From: an uncultured Pelagibacteraceae bacterium
Lineage (GTDB): Bacteria; Pseudomonadota; Alphaproteobacteria; Pelagibacterales; Pelagibacteraceae
Length of the DNA stretch: 39,218 nucleotides
Assembly (NCBI GenBank): GCA_902582765.1
Contig: CACHTK010000008.1
Location: forward strand, 1 to 39,218
Reading direction: 5' to 3'
A model generated the notes under the pieces. The model was not told the origin of the DNA. It saw only the letters and a program-made list of their open reading frames with translations, and made no database searches. Position numbers and translations under genes: made by a program. Below, one piece after another: positions 18,652-28,108 of this stretch; positions within the stretch are counted from its first letter, which is position 1; each line of letters starts with the position of its first letter.

Positions 18652-19545
18652 ATGATTAGAATTAATTTTTACCACTCTTTAATTTTTTTTAATTTATGTA
18701 TACTTTTATCTGGAATAAAATATCTGAGAGAAGGCAGTTTCTTACTAATTTCATTATTTTTAATTTTAACAATTGGAATATCTCATGGTTCTCTAGATCA
18801 TATTAAAGGTAAAAAACTGATTAAATATTTTGGATATAAATCAATGGGTATTTTTTATTTGAGTTATTTACTTATTGGTGCAGTTATAATATTAATTTGG
18901 TTAATATTTCCAAAATCATTACTTTTCTTATTTTTAATTATAGCTGCTTATCATTTTGGTAAAGAGGACTCTGAATTTATTAATCAAAAAAAAAAGTTTG
19001 AATTAATTTATTTTTTAAAAGGTTCATTAATAATTACATCGCCCTTGTTTTTCCATAAAGAGGAAACACTAGCAATATTCGAGACATTAAATTTTTATAT
19101 TTCAAACAATTTAATAATATCTAACGATATATTATTCATATTTATCTTACTATCTTTAATTTCTGGAATTATATTATCGTTAAACAAAAGTATCGAAGCA
19201 AAGTCATTATTATTAATGGATTATTTATCAATATTAATCCTAAATTATTTTCTTAATCCAATAATTGCTTTTACGATTTACTTTTGCTTTTTACATTCTA
19301 TCAGGCACTCGATTTCTTTGATTAGAGAAATAAATAAAAATTTGACGAAAGGTTTACCAATATTCATTAAAAAAGCCCTTCCACTTACAATTTTAACAAT
19401 TTTTGGATATGTTGTTTCAATATCAATTCTGAATAATTATAACGAATTTAACGAAACTATATATCGAGTAATTTTTATTGGATTGGCCTCATTAACTTTT
19501 CCACATATATTGCTCGAATATTTAATTGAAAAAAATGAGCAATAA
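18652..19545 (+). CDS. blh: beta-carotene 15,15'-dioxygenase, Brp/Blh family
   Basis: 297 aa polytopic; ISHGSLDHIKGK, AAYHFGKEDSEF, CFLHSIRHS, FPHILLEYLI histidine motifs; follows crtY. Confidence 0.92.
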   Translation: MIRINFYHSLIFFNLCILLSGIKYLREGSFLLISLFLILTIGISHGSLDHIKGKKLIKYFGYKSMGIFYLSYLLIGAVIILIWLIFPKSLLFLFLIIAAYHFGKEDSEFINQKKKFELIYFLKGSLIITSPLFFHKEETLAIFETLNFYISNNLIISNDILFIFILLSLISGIILSLNKSIEAKSLLLMDYLSILILNYFLNPIIAFTIYFCFLHSIRHSISLIREINKNLTKGLPIFIKKALPLTILTIFGYVVSISILNNYNEFNETIYRVIFIGLASLTFPHILLEYLIEKNEQ

Positions 19546-19708
19546 AAATATTAATTTAATTGGGTGGATTCTATTCATTATTTCTGCGTTGGGTTTTATT
19601 ATATCAAGTGTGGGGAGTTTTTGGGCTATGTTTGGCAGTTTTTTTTTTCTAATTGCGTGTATTGTTTTTTTAATCCCATTTTTTCGAAAGGATGAAGATG
19701 AAAAATAA
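19535..19708 (+). CDS. small two-TM membrane protein, unknown function
   Basis: 57 aa from Met at 19535 (ORF track 19526); overlaps blh end and ispH start, suggesting translational coupling. Confidence 0.6.
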   Translation: MSNKNINLIGWILFIISALGFIISSVGSFWAMFGSFFFLIACIVFLIPFFRKDEDEK

Positions 19709-20642
19709 TCATCTTAAAATACTTTTAGCAGCTCCCAGAGGTTTTTGTGCGGGTGTTGATAGAGCAATTGAAATTGTAAAGAAAAGCATAGAAAAATATG
19801 GTGCCCCTGTATATGTAAGACATGAAATAGTTCATAACAAACATGTAGTAGATGGTTTAAAAAAAATTGGCGCAATATTTGTTGAGGAGATTGATGAAAT
19901 TGAGGATAAAACGAGGCCTGTTGTCTTTTCAGCTCATGGTGTGCCAAAATCTGTTCCTCAAGAAGCAGAAAGTTTAAATATGATTTTTGTAGATGCTACA
20001 TGTCCACTTGTATCTAAAGTTCACAGAGAAGCAGAAAATTTAGATAAAAAGGATATTCAAGTTTTGCTTATAGGTCATAAAAACCATCCTGAAGTAATTG
20101 GTACTATGGGGCAAGTCCCTGATGGAAAAATTGATCTTATAGAAACGATTGATGATGCAAAAAATTATGAAAGAGGTGAAAATAAAAAACTTGCTTATAT
20201 AACACAAACAACATTGTCGATTGATGATACTAAAGATATTATAAACGTCTTAAAAGAACGCTTTCCTGATATTAACGAGCCTAAAAAAGATGATATTTGT
20301 TTTGCAACAACAAATAGGCAGGCAGCAATAAAAAAAATTGCAAAAGAGTGTGATAATCTATTTGTGATTGGTAGCAGGAATTCATCTAACTCAGTTAGGC
20401 TAGTAGAAGTAGCTAAAAATAATGGATGCGAACATGCTGAGTTAATTCATTCAGAAAGCACTTTTCCTCTAGAAAAAATATCTAAATGCAAAACAATAGG
20501 TATTTCATCTGGTGCTTCAGCTCCTGAAGTATTAGTTAATGAATTCATAGAAAATATTAAAAAAAATTTTACTATAGAAATAGAGGAAGTTGAAATAGTA
20601 AAAGAAAACGTAACATTTAAGATTCCAGGTAAATTAAATTAA
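19698..20642 (+). CDS. ispH: 4-hydroxy-3-methylbut-2-enyl diphosphate reductase
   Basis: APRGFCAGVDRAIEIV, DATCPLVSKVHREA, CFATTNRQAA; ORF track start 19692, alternative Met 19698. Confidence 0.96.
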   Translation: MKNNHLKILLAAPRGFCAGVDRAIEIVKKSIEKYGAPVYVRHEIVHNKHVVDGLKKIGAIFVEEIDEIEDKTRPVVFSAHGVPKSVPQEAESLNMIFVDATCPLVSKVHREAENLDKKDIQVLLIGHKNHPEVIGTMGQVPDGKIDLIETIDDAKNYERGENKKLAYITQTTLSIDDTKDIINVLKERFPDINEPKKDDICFATTNRQAAIKKIAKECDNLFVIGSRNSSNSVRLVEVAKNNGCEHAELIHSESTFPLEKISKCKTIGISSGASAPEVLVNEFIENIKKNFTIEIEEVEIVKENVTFKIPGKLN

Positions 20643-21607
20643 TGGCTGTATATACAAGGATAAATCAAAACGATTTTAGCTTGATCGAGAAAGACTTTAA
20701 GATTGGTAAAATTGTTTCTTTTTCAGGAATAAAAAAAGGAATTGAGAATACAAACTACTTAATAAAAACAAATAAAAAAAAAATAATACTGACTATATTT
20801 GAAAAAAGAGTTCAGAAAAAAGATTTACCTTTTTTTATGAACTTAATGTTTGGTTTATCTAAACATAAAATTAAGTGTCCTGAACCAATAAGGAATAAAA
20901 AAGGTAAATATTTATTCAAAATTAAAAATAAAACTGCATGTTTGGTAAGCTTTTTAGATGGAAAAGATAAAAATCAACTAACAAAAAAAGACTGTTTTCA
21001 GGTTGGAAAAAATGCTGCTCTGTTACACTTGGCTGCAAAAAAATTAAAGTTATACAGAAAAAATTCACTGTCAATAAATTCCTGGGGAACTTTGCTCAGT
21101 AGAATTGATCCAAGAATTAATAAACTTTCAAATAATTTAATTAAGACCATGAAAACTGATTTAGTTGATATTAAGAAAAAATGGCCAAAAAATATGCCAA
21201 ATGGAATAATTCATAGTGATCTTTTTATTGATAATATTTTTTTCTTTAAAAAAAAATATTACGGTTTTATTGATTTTTATTTTTCTGCAAATGATTTCTT
21301 AGCTTATGAATTAGCCACATGTGTAAATGCATTATGTTTTAAGAAAAAAAATAAAGCTTTTGTGCTAGACAAAAGTAAATCTGCTCAATTATTAAGAGGT
21401 TACCAATCAATACGTAAACTTACTATCACAGAAAAGAGTAATTTTAATACTTTATGTAGAGGATCAGCTTTAAGATATCTTCTTACAAGATCATATGATT
21501 ACCTAAATACTCCAAAAAAGGCATTGATAAAAATAAAAGATCCAAAAGAATATTTAGATAAATTAAATTATCATAGAAAATTAAATTCTTTTAAGGATTA
21601 TGGCTAA
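20642..21607 (+). CDS. thrB: homoserine kinase (ThrB type, APH fold)
   Basis: 321 aa; GIENTNYLIKT, IIHSDLFIDNIFF, GFIDFYFSANDFLAYELATCVNA. Confidence 0.9.
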   Translation: MAVYTRINQNDFSLIEKDFKIGKIVSFSGIKKGIENTNYLIKTNKKKIILTIFEKRVQKKDLPFFMNLMFGLSKHKIKCPEPIRNKKGKYLFKIKNKTACLVSFLDGKDKNQLTKKDCFQVGKNAALLHLAAKKLKLYRKNSLSINSWGTLLSRIDPRINKLSNNLIKTMKTDLVDIKKKWPKNMPNGIIHSDLFIDNIFFFKKKYYGFIDFYFSANDFLAYELATCVNALCFKKKNKAFVLDKSKSAQLLRGYQSIRKLTITEKSNFNTLCRGSALRYLLTRSYDYLNTPKKALIKIKDPKEYLDKLNYHRKLNSFKDYG

Positions 21608-22029
21608 TGATAAAAATCTATACTGATGGATCGTGCTTGGGTAATCCAGGAAATGGTGGATGGGCTGCAATTATTATAGATGATAAAAAGAAGACCCATA
21701 TAAAGGGTAGCAAAAAAGATACAACAAATAATCAAATGGAATTACTTGCTCCAATAAAAGCTCTTAAAAAAATTTCTAAAGGCAGTAATGTGCAGATTTT
21801 CACAGACTCTAAGTATGTAAAATCAGGAATAACAGAGTGGATACATAACTGGAAAAAAAATGGTTGGAAAACTGCAAATAAACAACCTGTAAAAAATAAA
21901 GACCTCTGGACTGAATTGGATCTTTTGACTAATGAATTTAAAATAAAATGGATTTGGGTGAAGGGTCACTCTACAGATTCTTTAAACAATGAAGTAGATT
22001 TAATCGCTAGAGAAGCTGCAAATTTATAA
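21607..22029 (+). CDS. rnhA: ribonuclease HI
   Basis: 140 aa; IYTDGSCLGNPGNGGWAAIII, TTNNQMELLAPIKAL, TDSKYVKSGITEW, WVKGHS. Confidence 0.97.
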   Translation: MIKIYTDGSCLGNPGNGGWAAIIIDDKKKTHIKGSKKDTTNNQMELLAPIKALKKISKGSNVQIFTDSKYVKSGITEWIHNWKKNGWKTANKQPVKNKDLWTELDLLTNEFKIKWIWVKGHSTDSLNNEVDLIAREAANL

Positions 22030-22057
22030 AAGGGCACCTGGCAACAGAACTGCCCTT
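22030..22057. terminator. stem-loop between convergent rnhA and peroxiredoxin genes, possible bidirectional terminator
   Basis: AAGGGCA (22030-22036) / TGCCCTT (22051-22057) perfect 7-bp arms, 14-nt loop; no strong T-tract. Confidence 0.45.
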
Positions 22058-22061
22058 CTTG

Positions 22062-22547
22062 CTAAATAATATCTAAAATTCTCTCTGCTGAGGATATTCC
22101 ACAATTTTTAGTTTCTTCTTCTTCTTGAATATTTTGCACTTTAAGATTTTCAATAACCATTGCATAACGGCTTGATCTCATTCCCATACCTTTTGAATTT
22201 CTATCAACTTCAGCACCGATTAGCTTAGTAAATGACAAATAAGGGTCAGCTAACATAGCTATATTTTCTCCTATATTGTTAGCCTCCCCCCAAGCATTCA
22301 TCACATATGGATCATTCACAGCTAAGCAAAATATTTTATCAATACCTTTGTCTAAGATTTGTTGAGCATTTTTAACATAACCTGGTAAATGAAATTTAGA
22401 GCACGTCGCAGTAAATGCACCTGGTAATCCAAATAGTATTATTTTTTTTGATCCTAATACCTCAGATATATTTTGTTCTTTGGGTTCACCATCAACTAAA
22501 TGGAAAATCTTTGTGTCTGGGATTTTATCATTAACTTTTAGCTTCAT
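22062..22547 (-). CDS. peroxiredoxin (Prx5/AhpE-like redoxin)
   Basis: 161 aa; IILFGLPGAFTATCSKFHLPGYV motif. Confidence 0.93.
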   Translation of the reverse strand: MKLKVNDKIPDTKIFHLVDGEPKEQNISEVLGSKKIILFGLPGAFTATCSKFHLPGYVKNAQQILDKGIDKIFCLAVNDPYVMNAWGEANNIGENIAMLADPYLSFTKLIGAEVDRNSKGMGMRSSRYAMVIENLKVQNIQEEEETKNCGISSAERILDII

Positions 22548-23914
22548 AATTTACTTTTAACGAAATTTTTTACTGCTTCCTTATCATTTTTTAATAGTTG
22601 AAAATTTTCTTCTTTACCATGAACATAATGAAGCTCTTTAGGTAGTTCTTCATGTTTATTTATCGCATTATCTGTGGCAGCTGGAAATTTGCATGGATGA
22701 GCAGTAGATAAAACTACACAGTCATTTAAATTGAGCTTATTTGCGGCCCCTACTCCAACTGCAGTATGGGGATCTAATATGACACTATTTTTCTCAAAAT
22801 TTTCTTTAATAATTTCTAAAGTTTCGTCTTCGTCACAACTTTCTGAAACAAAATCTTTTTGAATGATATCCAGGTTTGATTTTTCAATTTGGTATTCATT
22901 TTGCTTAATTTTTTTCATTATATCTGATGTAATTTCAGAATTAGAGCTATTTACATAATAAATTAATCTTTCAAAATTACTTGCTAATTGAATATCCATA
23001 CTTGGAGACAGTGTTTCTTTTACTTTTTTTGAAACATAATCCCCATTTGAGATTGCTCGATGCAAAATATCATTTTCATTAGTTGCAACGATTAGTTTAT
23101 CTATTGGTAATCCCATTTGTTTTGCAAGGTAACCTGCAAAAACGTCTCCAAAGTTTCCTGTTGGAACTGAAAATGAGATAGGCTTATCTTCATTAAGTTT
23201 AAAATAAGTGAAAAAATAATATACAGCTTGGGCAATTATTCTTGCCCAGTTAATTGAATTTACTCCAGACATATTTATAGATTTTGAAAAATTAAGATCT
23301 GAAAACATTTGCTTTACTATATTTTGGCAGTCATCAAAATTTCCATCAATTGCAATATTAAAAACATTTTCATCATCAACTGTTGTCATTAACTTTCTTT
23401 GTACTGGTGAAATTCTATTATTAGGATGTAAGACAAAAATATTTAAGTTTGACTTGCCTTTGATTGCATCTATAGCGGCAGCACCTGTATCACCTGATGT
23501 TGCCACAACAATATTAATTTTTTTATCATTTTTACTTAGATAATATTCATACAAGTTACCAATGAACTGCATTGCTACATCTTTAAATGCTAATGTTGGA
23601 CCATGAAATAACTCTAACAATTTGAGATCTCCAATATTTGATATTTTAACAACTTCTTTTTCTCTAAAAGTTGAATAAGATTTTTTAATTAATGATGAAA
23701 GATCATCTTTTGAAATAAAGTCTGATGAAAATTGATTTATTATTTCAGTAGATAAATCATTGTAATTTAGACTTTTGAGTTCAGATAGTTCTTCTAAACT
23801 AAATTTTTTTAAAGATGTAGGCACATAAAGTCCACCATCATCAGCTAGTCCTTTGATAAAAACTTCTTCAAAACTGTATTCTTTTGAATTATCTCTTGTA
23901 CTTACGTATCTCAT
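22544..23914 (-). CDS. thrC: threonine synthase
   Basis: 456 aa; MRYVSTRD, ELFHGPTLAFKDVAMQFIGN, VATSGDTGAAAIDAIKG, SVPTGNFGDVFAGYLAKQMGLP. Confidence 0.96.
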   Translation of the reverse strand: MRYVSTRDNSKEYSFEEVFIKGLADDGGLYVPTSLKKFSLEELSELKSLNYNDLSTEIINQFSSDFISKDDLSSLIKKSYSTFREKEVVKISNIGDLKLLELFHGPTLAFKDVAMQFIGNLYEYYLSKNDKKINIVVATSGDTGAAAIDAIKGKSNLNIFVLHPNNRISPVQRKLMTTVDDENVFNIAIDGNFDDCQNIVKQMFSDLNFSKSINMSGVNSINWARIIAQAVYYFFTYFKLNEDKPISFSVPTGNFGDVFAGYLAKQMGLPIDKLIVATNENDILHRAISNGDYVSKKVKETLSPSMDIQLASNFERLIYYVNSSNSEITSDIMKKIKQNEYQIEKSNLDIIQKDFVSESCDEDETLEIIKENFEKNSVILDPHTAVGVGAANKLNLNDCVVLSTAHPCKFPAATDNAINKHEELPKELHYVHGKEENFQLLKNDKEAVKNFVKSKL

Positions 23915-23955
23915 GAATTTTTTTTACCATTTTCCTATAAAATAAATAGGATTAT

Positions 23956-24870
23956 TTATTTTATAATCTGGTCTACCAAAAACAAAACAAAAAGCAAAAA
24001 TAAGTAAAAAATTGAGTAAGAAAATACCTTTTTAGCCTTCTTTATTTCAAATTTGTTTTTTTTGAACTTTAGAAGATCATAACAAACATAGTTGTAATAG
24101 AAGGTAAGTAATAATGAAACTATTAAGAATGTTTCGCCTACAAAACCAATATAATAAGGCAAGATTACTACTGGGAGCATTATTAAGGAGTAAACAAATA
24201 TATTTTTCTTCGTTTCCTCAATACCGTTAGTAATTGGCAACATAGGAATTTTAGCCTTCTGATAATCGTCTGCTTTATAAAGGCTCAATGCCCAAAAATG
24301 AGATGGGGTCCAAAAGAATATGATCAAGAAAAATGTTATCGGTTCAAATGTCAATGTGTTAGTAGCTATAGTCCATCCTATAACTGGTGGCAGTGCACCT
24401 GATGCACCTCCTATCACAATATTTTGTGGAGTTTTTCTCTTTAACCATATCGTGTAGACAAAGACGTAAAATGCGATCGTTATTGATAATAAAATAGCCG
24501 AAGTTAAATTTGAAAAATAATAAAGTCCAACTACAGATGCTATCGATAATACTGTTCCAAATAATAAAGCATGCTCCCTGTTAACCTTTCCAGTAGGGAT
24601 AGGTCTAAGACAGGTTCTGGTCATTAATTTATCAAGATCAGCCTCATACCACATATTTAGGGCACCAGCTGCACCTGCACCCATTGTCACAAAAAATATT
24701 GCAACTATTGAATTAAGGAATGAAACTGAAACTGGGGCTGTTAATAATCCTACAGCACAAGTAAAGATGACCAAAGACATTACTCTTGGTTTCATCAATA
24801 ATAATAAATATTTTGAATAAGAAATAGGGCTAATATAAACTGATTTTTTTTTAATTGTATTTGTAGTCAC
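23956..24870 (-). CDS. ctaB: protoheme IX farnesyltransferase
   Basis: 304 aa UbiA superfamily; NMWYEADLDKLMTRTCLRPIPTGKV, WTPSHFWALSLYKADDYQKAKIPMLPI. Confidence 0.95.
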   Translation of the reverse strand: MTTNTIKKKSVYISPISYSKYLLLLMKPRVMSLVIFTCAVGLLTAPVSVSFLNSIVAIFFVTMGAGAAGALNMWYEADLDKLMTRTCLRPIPTGKVNREHALLFGTVLSIASVVGLYYFSNLTSAILLSITIAFYVFVYTIWLKRKTPQNIVIGGASGALPPVIGWTIATNTLTFEPITFFLIIFFWTPSHFWALSLYKADDYQKAKIPMLPITNGIEETKKNIFVYSLIMLPVVILPYYIGFVGETFLIVSLLLTFYYNYVCYDLLKFKKNKFEIKKAKKVFSYSIFYLFLLFVLFLVDQIIK

Positions 24871-24872
24871 TA

Positions 24873-25136
24873 TTACTCAACATTCAGTGAAACAAATATT
24901 ACAAGTAATATAACGCCTGCTATTAAAATATGATTTCCAAGATCGAAAATACCCACTTTGCTGTTTTTCTTATCAATTAATCTTCTACTTAAAGGTATTT
25001 GATCGTAAGGATTTATTGTGACTTTATCACCTTGTTCTTTTTGGTTTTCAACTTTTACAGAATAACCAAACCAAACAATATAAATAAAAAAAACAAATAA
25101 AATTAAGAAAAAAGCTAAGTATCCGTAGGCGTCCAT
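24873..25136 (-). CDS. small membrane protein in cox cluster, unknown function
   Basis: 87 aa with two hydrophobic segments, tightly packed between ctaB and cox4-like gene. Confidence 0.7.
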   Translation of the reverse strand: MDAYGYLAFFLILFVFFIYIVWFGYSVKVENQKEQGDKVTINPYDQIPLSRRLIDKKNSKVGIFDLGNHILIAGVILLVIFVSLNVE

Positions 25137-25137
25137 A

Positions 25138-25497
25138 TTAAGCTCCCCCTACTACAAAATAAAAAAATCTTGAAAATAGTGTATATTTAAATTCTGCAGT
25201 CATTAAAAATATAAAACAGGCAATTGCTGTCATTGGCCATAACAGAACATTTACTAAAGCGTATCTTTCCCAAAATAAGTGCATGAAAAAAGCCATAATT
25301 AACCCTGCTTTTAAAAACATAAAGAATAATATTAATGACCATCTCAACATGCCTTGAAATTGGTACCAGTCAACCATGTACGAAAAAAAACTTAGAACAA
25401 ATAATAACAACCAAATCCAAAGATAAATCCCTATCTTTTGAGTACTTGTTTGCTCGTCTTTTTTTGTTGTTTCTTCCATTTTGTTAGTCTCTTCCAT
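25138..25497 (-). CDS. cytochrome c oxidase subunit IV (prokaryotic type)
   Basis: 119 aa, three TM; IFFMFLKAGLIMAFFMHLFWERY pattern; position in cox cluster. Confidence 0.8.
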   Translation of the reverse strand: MEETNKMEETTKKDEQTSTQKIGIYLWIWLLLFVLSFFSYMVDWYQFQGMLRWSLILFFMFLKAGLIMAFFMHLFWERYALVNVLLWPMTAIACFIFLMTAEFKYTLFSRFFYFVVGGA

Positions 25498-25505
25498 ATT
25501 TTATT

Positions 25506-26216
25506 TTACCACAAATAGAAAAATGCGAAAATGAAAACCCAAACTAGATCTACGAAGTGCCAATAAAGACCTAATATTTCAATTTCTACATAATCCCCTT
25601 TCATTTTAGTAAACCAGCCTCTTTTTTTGCTCTCATAATGACCAGCGAAAACTTTATAGGTATATATAAACAAGAAAATTACCCCAATTGAGACATGGAA
25701 ACCATGGAAACCTGTTATCATAAAAAAGAAAGAACCAAACTGTGATGCACCAAAAGGATTTCCCCAAGGTCTAACACCTTCATGAATTAATTTAGACCAC
25801 TCAAATACTTGCATTCCTACAAAAGTAAGACCACCTACAGCAGTAGCTAGAATTAACCAACCACACATTTTACGATTTTTTTCGTAACCATATTTAACTG
25901 CTAAAGCCATTGTTCCACTACTTGTGATCAACACAAAAGTCATTATCGCAATCAGTAGAAGTGGGACAGGTACACCTCCTACATATAAAGAAAAAACCTC
26001 ACTCGTATTAGGCCAATCAACAATGGTTGATCCTCTACCTTTCATATAAGAAATTAAAAAACAGCTAAATACAAAAGTATCACTCAATAAAAAGATCCAC
26101 ATCATGGCTTTGCCCCAATGAACACCTTTAAACATCGTTTGGTCTGAACCAGTGTCAGACGCCATGCCCTTAAACCCAGGTTTAAGTTCGAAGCCGTCTA
26201 TTTTTTGTTCAGACAT
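25506..26216 (-). CDS. coxC: cytochrome c oxidase subunit III
   Basis: 236 aa; GFHGFHVSIGVIFL and YWHFVDLVWVFIFAFFYLW. Confidence 0.94.
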   Translation of the reverse strand: MSEQKIDGFELKPGFKGMASDTGSDQTMFKGVHWGKAMMWIFLLSDTFVFSCFLISYMKGRGSTIVDWPNTSEVFSLYVGGVPVPLLLIAIMTFVLITSSGTMALAVKYGYEKNRKMCGWLILATAVGGLTFVGMQVFEWSKLIHEGVRPWGNPFGASQFGSFFFMITGFHGFHVSIGVIFLFIYTYKVFAGHYESKKRGWFTKMKGDYVEIEILGLYWHFVDLVWVFIFAFFYLW

Positions 26217-26226
26217 TATTTTTCTC

Positions 26227-28065
26227 TTAAGTTTTCTCTACTTCTGTGTGTATTACTTCACTAGGTGCTGTTGTTTGTGGAATAAAGTCATCCTTTGCTC
26301 CTGGAACACTAAAATCATATGGCCATCTGTGAACAACTGGAAGTCTTTCCCCAAAGTTACCATGCTCTGGCGGAACAGTAGATGTATACCATTCGAGTGA
26401 ATTTGCTTTCCAAGGGTTTTGTTCAGCTTTTTTACCTGTTTTTAATGTTTTAATGATATTGAAAACTAAAATAAACTGTGCTGCACCAACTATAAATGCT
26501 GCAATACTTATAAATTCGTTCATACCAACTGCAGAAGTCATGTACGGACTATCATACATTTCAAAATACCTTCTTGGAACTCCAATAAAACCTAAGTAAT
26601 GCATTGGGAAATAAATTGAATATGCTCCTAAAAAAGTAATCCAGAAGTGCCATTTTCCTAGACCCTCATGTAACATTTTTCCAGCTACTAATGGGAACCA
26701 ATGATAAACTGCTCCCATAATAACCATTAATGGTGCAATACCCATGACCATATGGAAGTGGGCTATTACAAAATATGTATCAGATAACGGAACATCAACT
26801 GAAACATTTCCTAAAAATATTCCAGTAATTCCACCATTTACAAATGTTACTATAAATCCTAGACACCATAACATTACAGTATTAATTCTAATATTTCCTC
26901 TCCATAAAGTAAGTATCCAGTTATAAACTTTCATGGCTGTCGGAACGGCAATAATTAATGTCGTTGTTGCAAAGAAAAATCCAAACCATGGGTTCATTCC
27001 ACTAACGTACATGTGGTGAGCCCATACAAAGAAACTTAAACCTCCAATACCAACAATTGCCCAAACCATCATTCTGTAACCAAATATATTTTTTCTTGCA
27101 TGAACTGATATCAAGTCTGAAACTATTCCAAATGCAGGCAATGCAACTATGTAAACTTCAGGGTGTCCAAAGAACCAAAATAAGTGTTGGAAAAGTATTG
27201 GGCTTCCACCACCATATTCAAGAACCTCACCTGCCTTCAATATTGTTGGCATAAAGAAACTTGTTTGTAGAACCTTATCTAATGTCATCATTATTGCGCT
27301 AACTAGTAGTGCTGGAAATGCTAACATTGCTAGTACAGTTGCTGTGAAAATACCCCAAACTGTTAAAGGCATTCTCATTAGGGTCATTCCTCTAGTTCTA
27401 GCTTGTAGAATTGTAATCATATAATTCAGTCCACCCATTGTGAAACCAATTACGAACAATGATAAAGATATAAGCATAAGAAGTATTCCCATACCTGATC
27501 CAGGAGTTCCCTCCAATATAGTTTGTGGAGGATACAAGGTCCACCCCGCTCCTGTTGGTCCACCAGGAACAAAGAAACTTGCCATTAAAACTGCAACTGC
27601 AACAAAGAACATCCAGAAGCTAAGCATATTGACATATGGGAAAACCATATCTCTTGCTCCTACCATGAGTGGAATTAGATAATTTCCAAAGCCTCCAAGA
27701 AATAGTGCAGTTAAAAAGTAAACTACCATAATCATTCCATGCATAGTTACAAATTGATAATAATGTTCTGCTGTCATGAAACCTGCTAATTCTGGAAAAC
27801 CTAGTTGAAGTCTCATTAACCAAGATAAGATTAAACCTACAATTCCAGTAAATACTGCAGTTAAGAAATATTGTACTCCGATAACTTTTGCATCCTGACA
27901 AAAAACCCATTTTTCAATAAAACTATGTCCATGATATAAATCTTGCTCACCAACTTCTGCTGGTCTTACATAATCTATATCTGGATTCACAGAACCAGTT
28001 GAACCATCCATTACTTCTGATGACTGGGCTTGATATGATTTATTGTTATCGTATTCGTCTGACAT
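26227..28065 (-). CDS. coxA: cytochrome c oxidase subunit I
   Basis: 612 aa; LFWFFGHPEVYIVALPAFGIVSD, TYFVIAHFHMVMG, MVWAIVGIGGLSFFVWAHHMYVSGM. Confidence 0.97.
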   Translation of the reverse strand: MSDEYDNNKSYQAQSSEVMDGSTGSVNPDIDYVRPAEVGEQDLYHGHSFIEKWVFCQDAKVIGVQYFLTAVFTGIVGLILSWLMRLQLGFPELAGFMTAEHYYQFVTMHGMIMVVYFLTALFLGGFGNYLIPLMVGARDMVFPYVNMLSFWMFFVAVAVLMASFFVPGGPTGAGWTLYPPQTILEGTPGSGMGILLMLISLSLFVIGFTMGGLNYMITILQARTRGMTLMRMPLTVWGIFTATVLAMLAFPALLVSAIMMTLDKVLQTSFFMPTILKAGEVLEYGGGSPILFQHLFWFFGHPEVYIVALPAFGIVSDLISVHARKNIFGYRMMVWAIVGIGGLSFFVWAHHMYVSGMNPWFGFFFATTTLIIAVPTAMKVYNWILTLWRGNIRINTVMLWCLGFIVTFVNGGITGIFLGNVSVDVPLSDTYFVIAHFHMVMGIAPLMVIMGAVYHWFPLVAGKMLHEGLGKWHFWITFLGAYSIYFPMHYLGFIGVPRRYFEMYDSPYMTSAVGMNEFISIAAFIVGAAQFILVFNIIKTLKTGKKAEQNPWKANSLEWYTSTVPPEHGNFGERLPVVHRWPYDFSVPGAKDDFIPQTTAPSEVIHTEVEKT

Positions 28066-28108
28066 AATTTTATCCTCTATATATATTTTTTTTTAAATTA
28101 ATAAATTG

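Noticed and set aside
15287-19708. Proteorhodopsin gene near the crt/blh cluster
   Set aside because: No seven-TM ORF with the retinal-binding lysine motif found; blh is polytopic but carries the Brp/Blh His motifs.
16818-19947. Antisense ORFs 16818-17003, 17578-17793, 17958-18152, 19714-19947
   Set aside because: Lie inside strongly supported crtB, crtY and ispH on the other strand.
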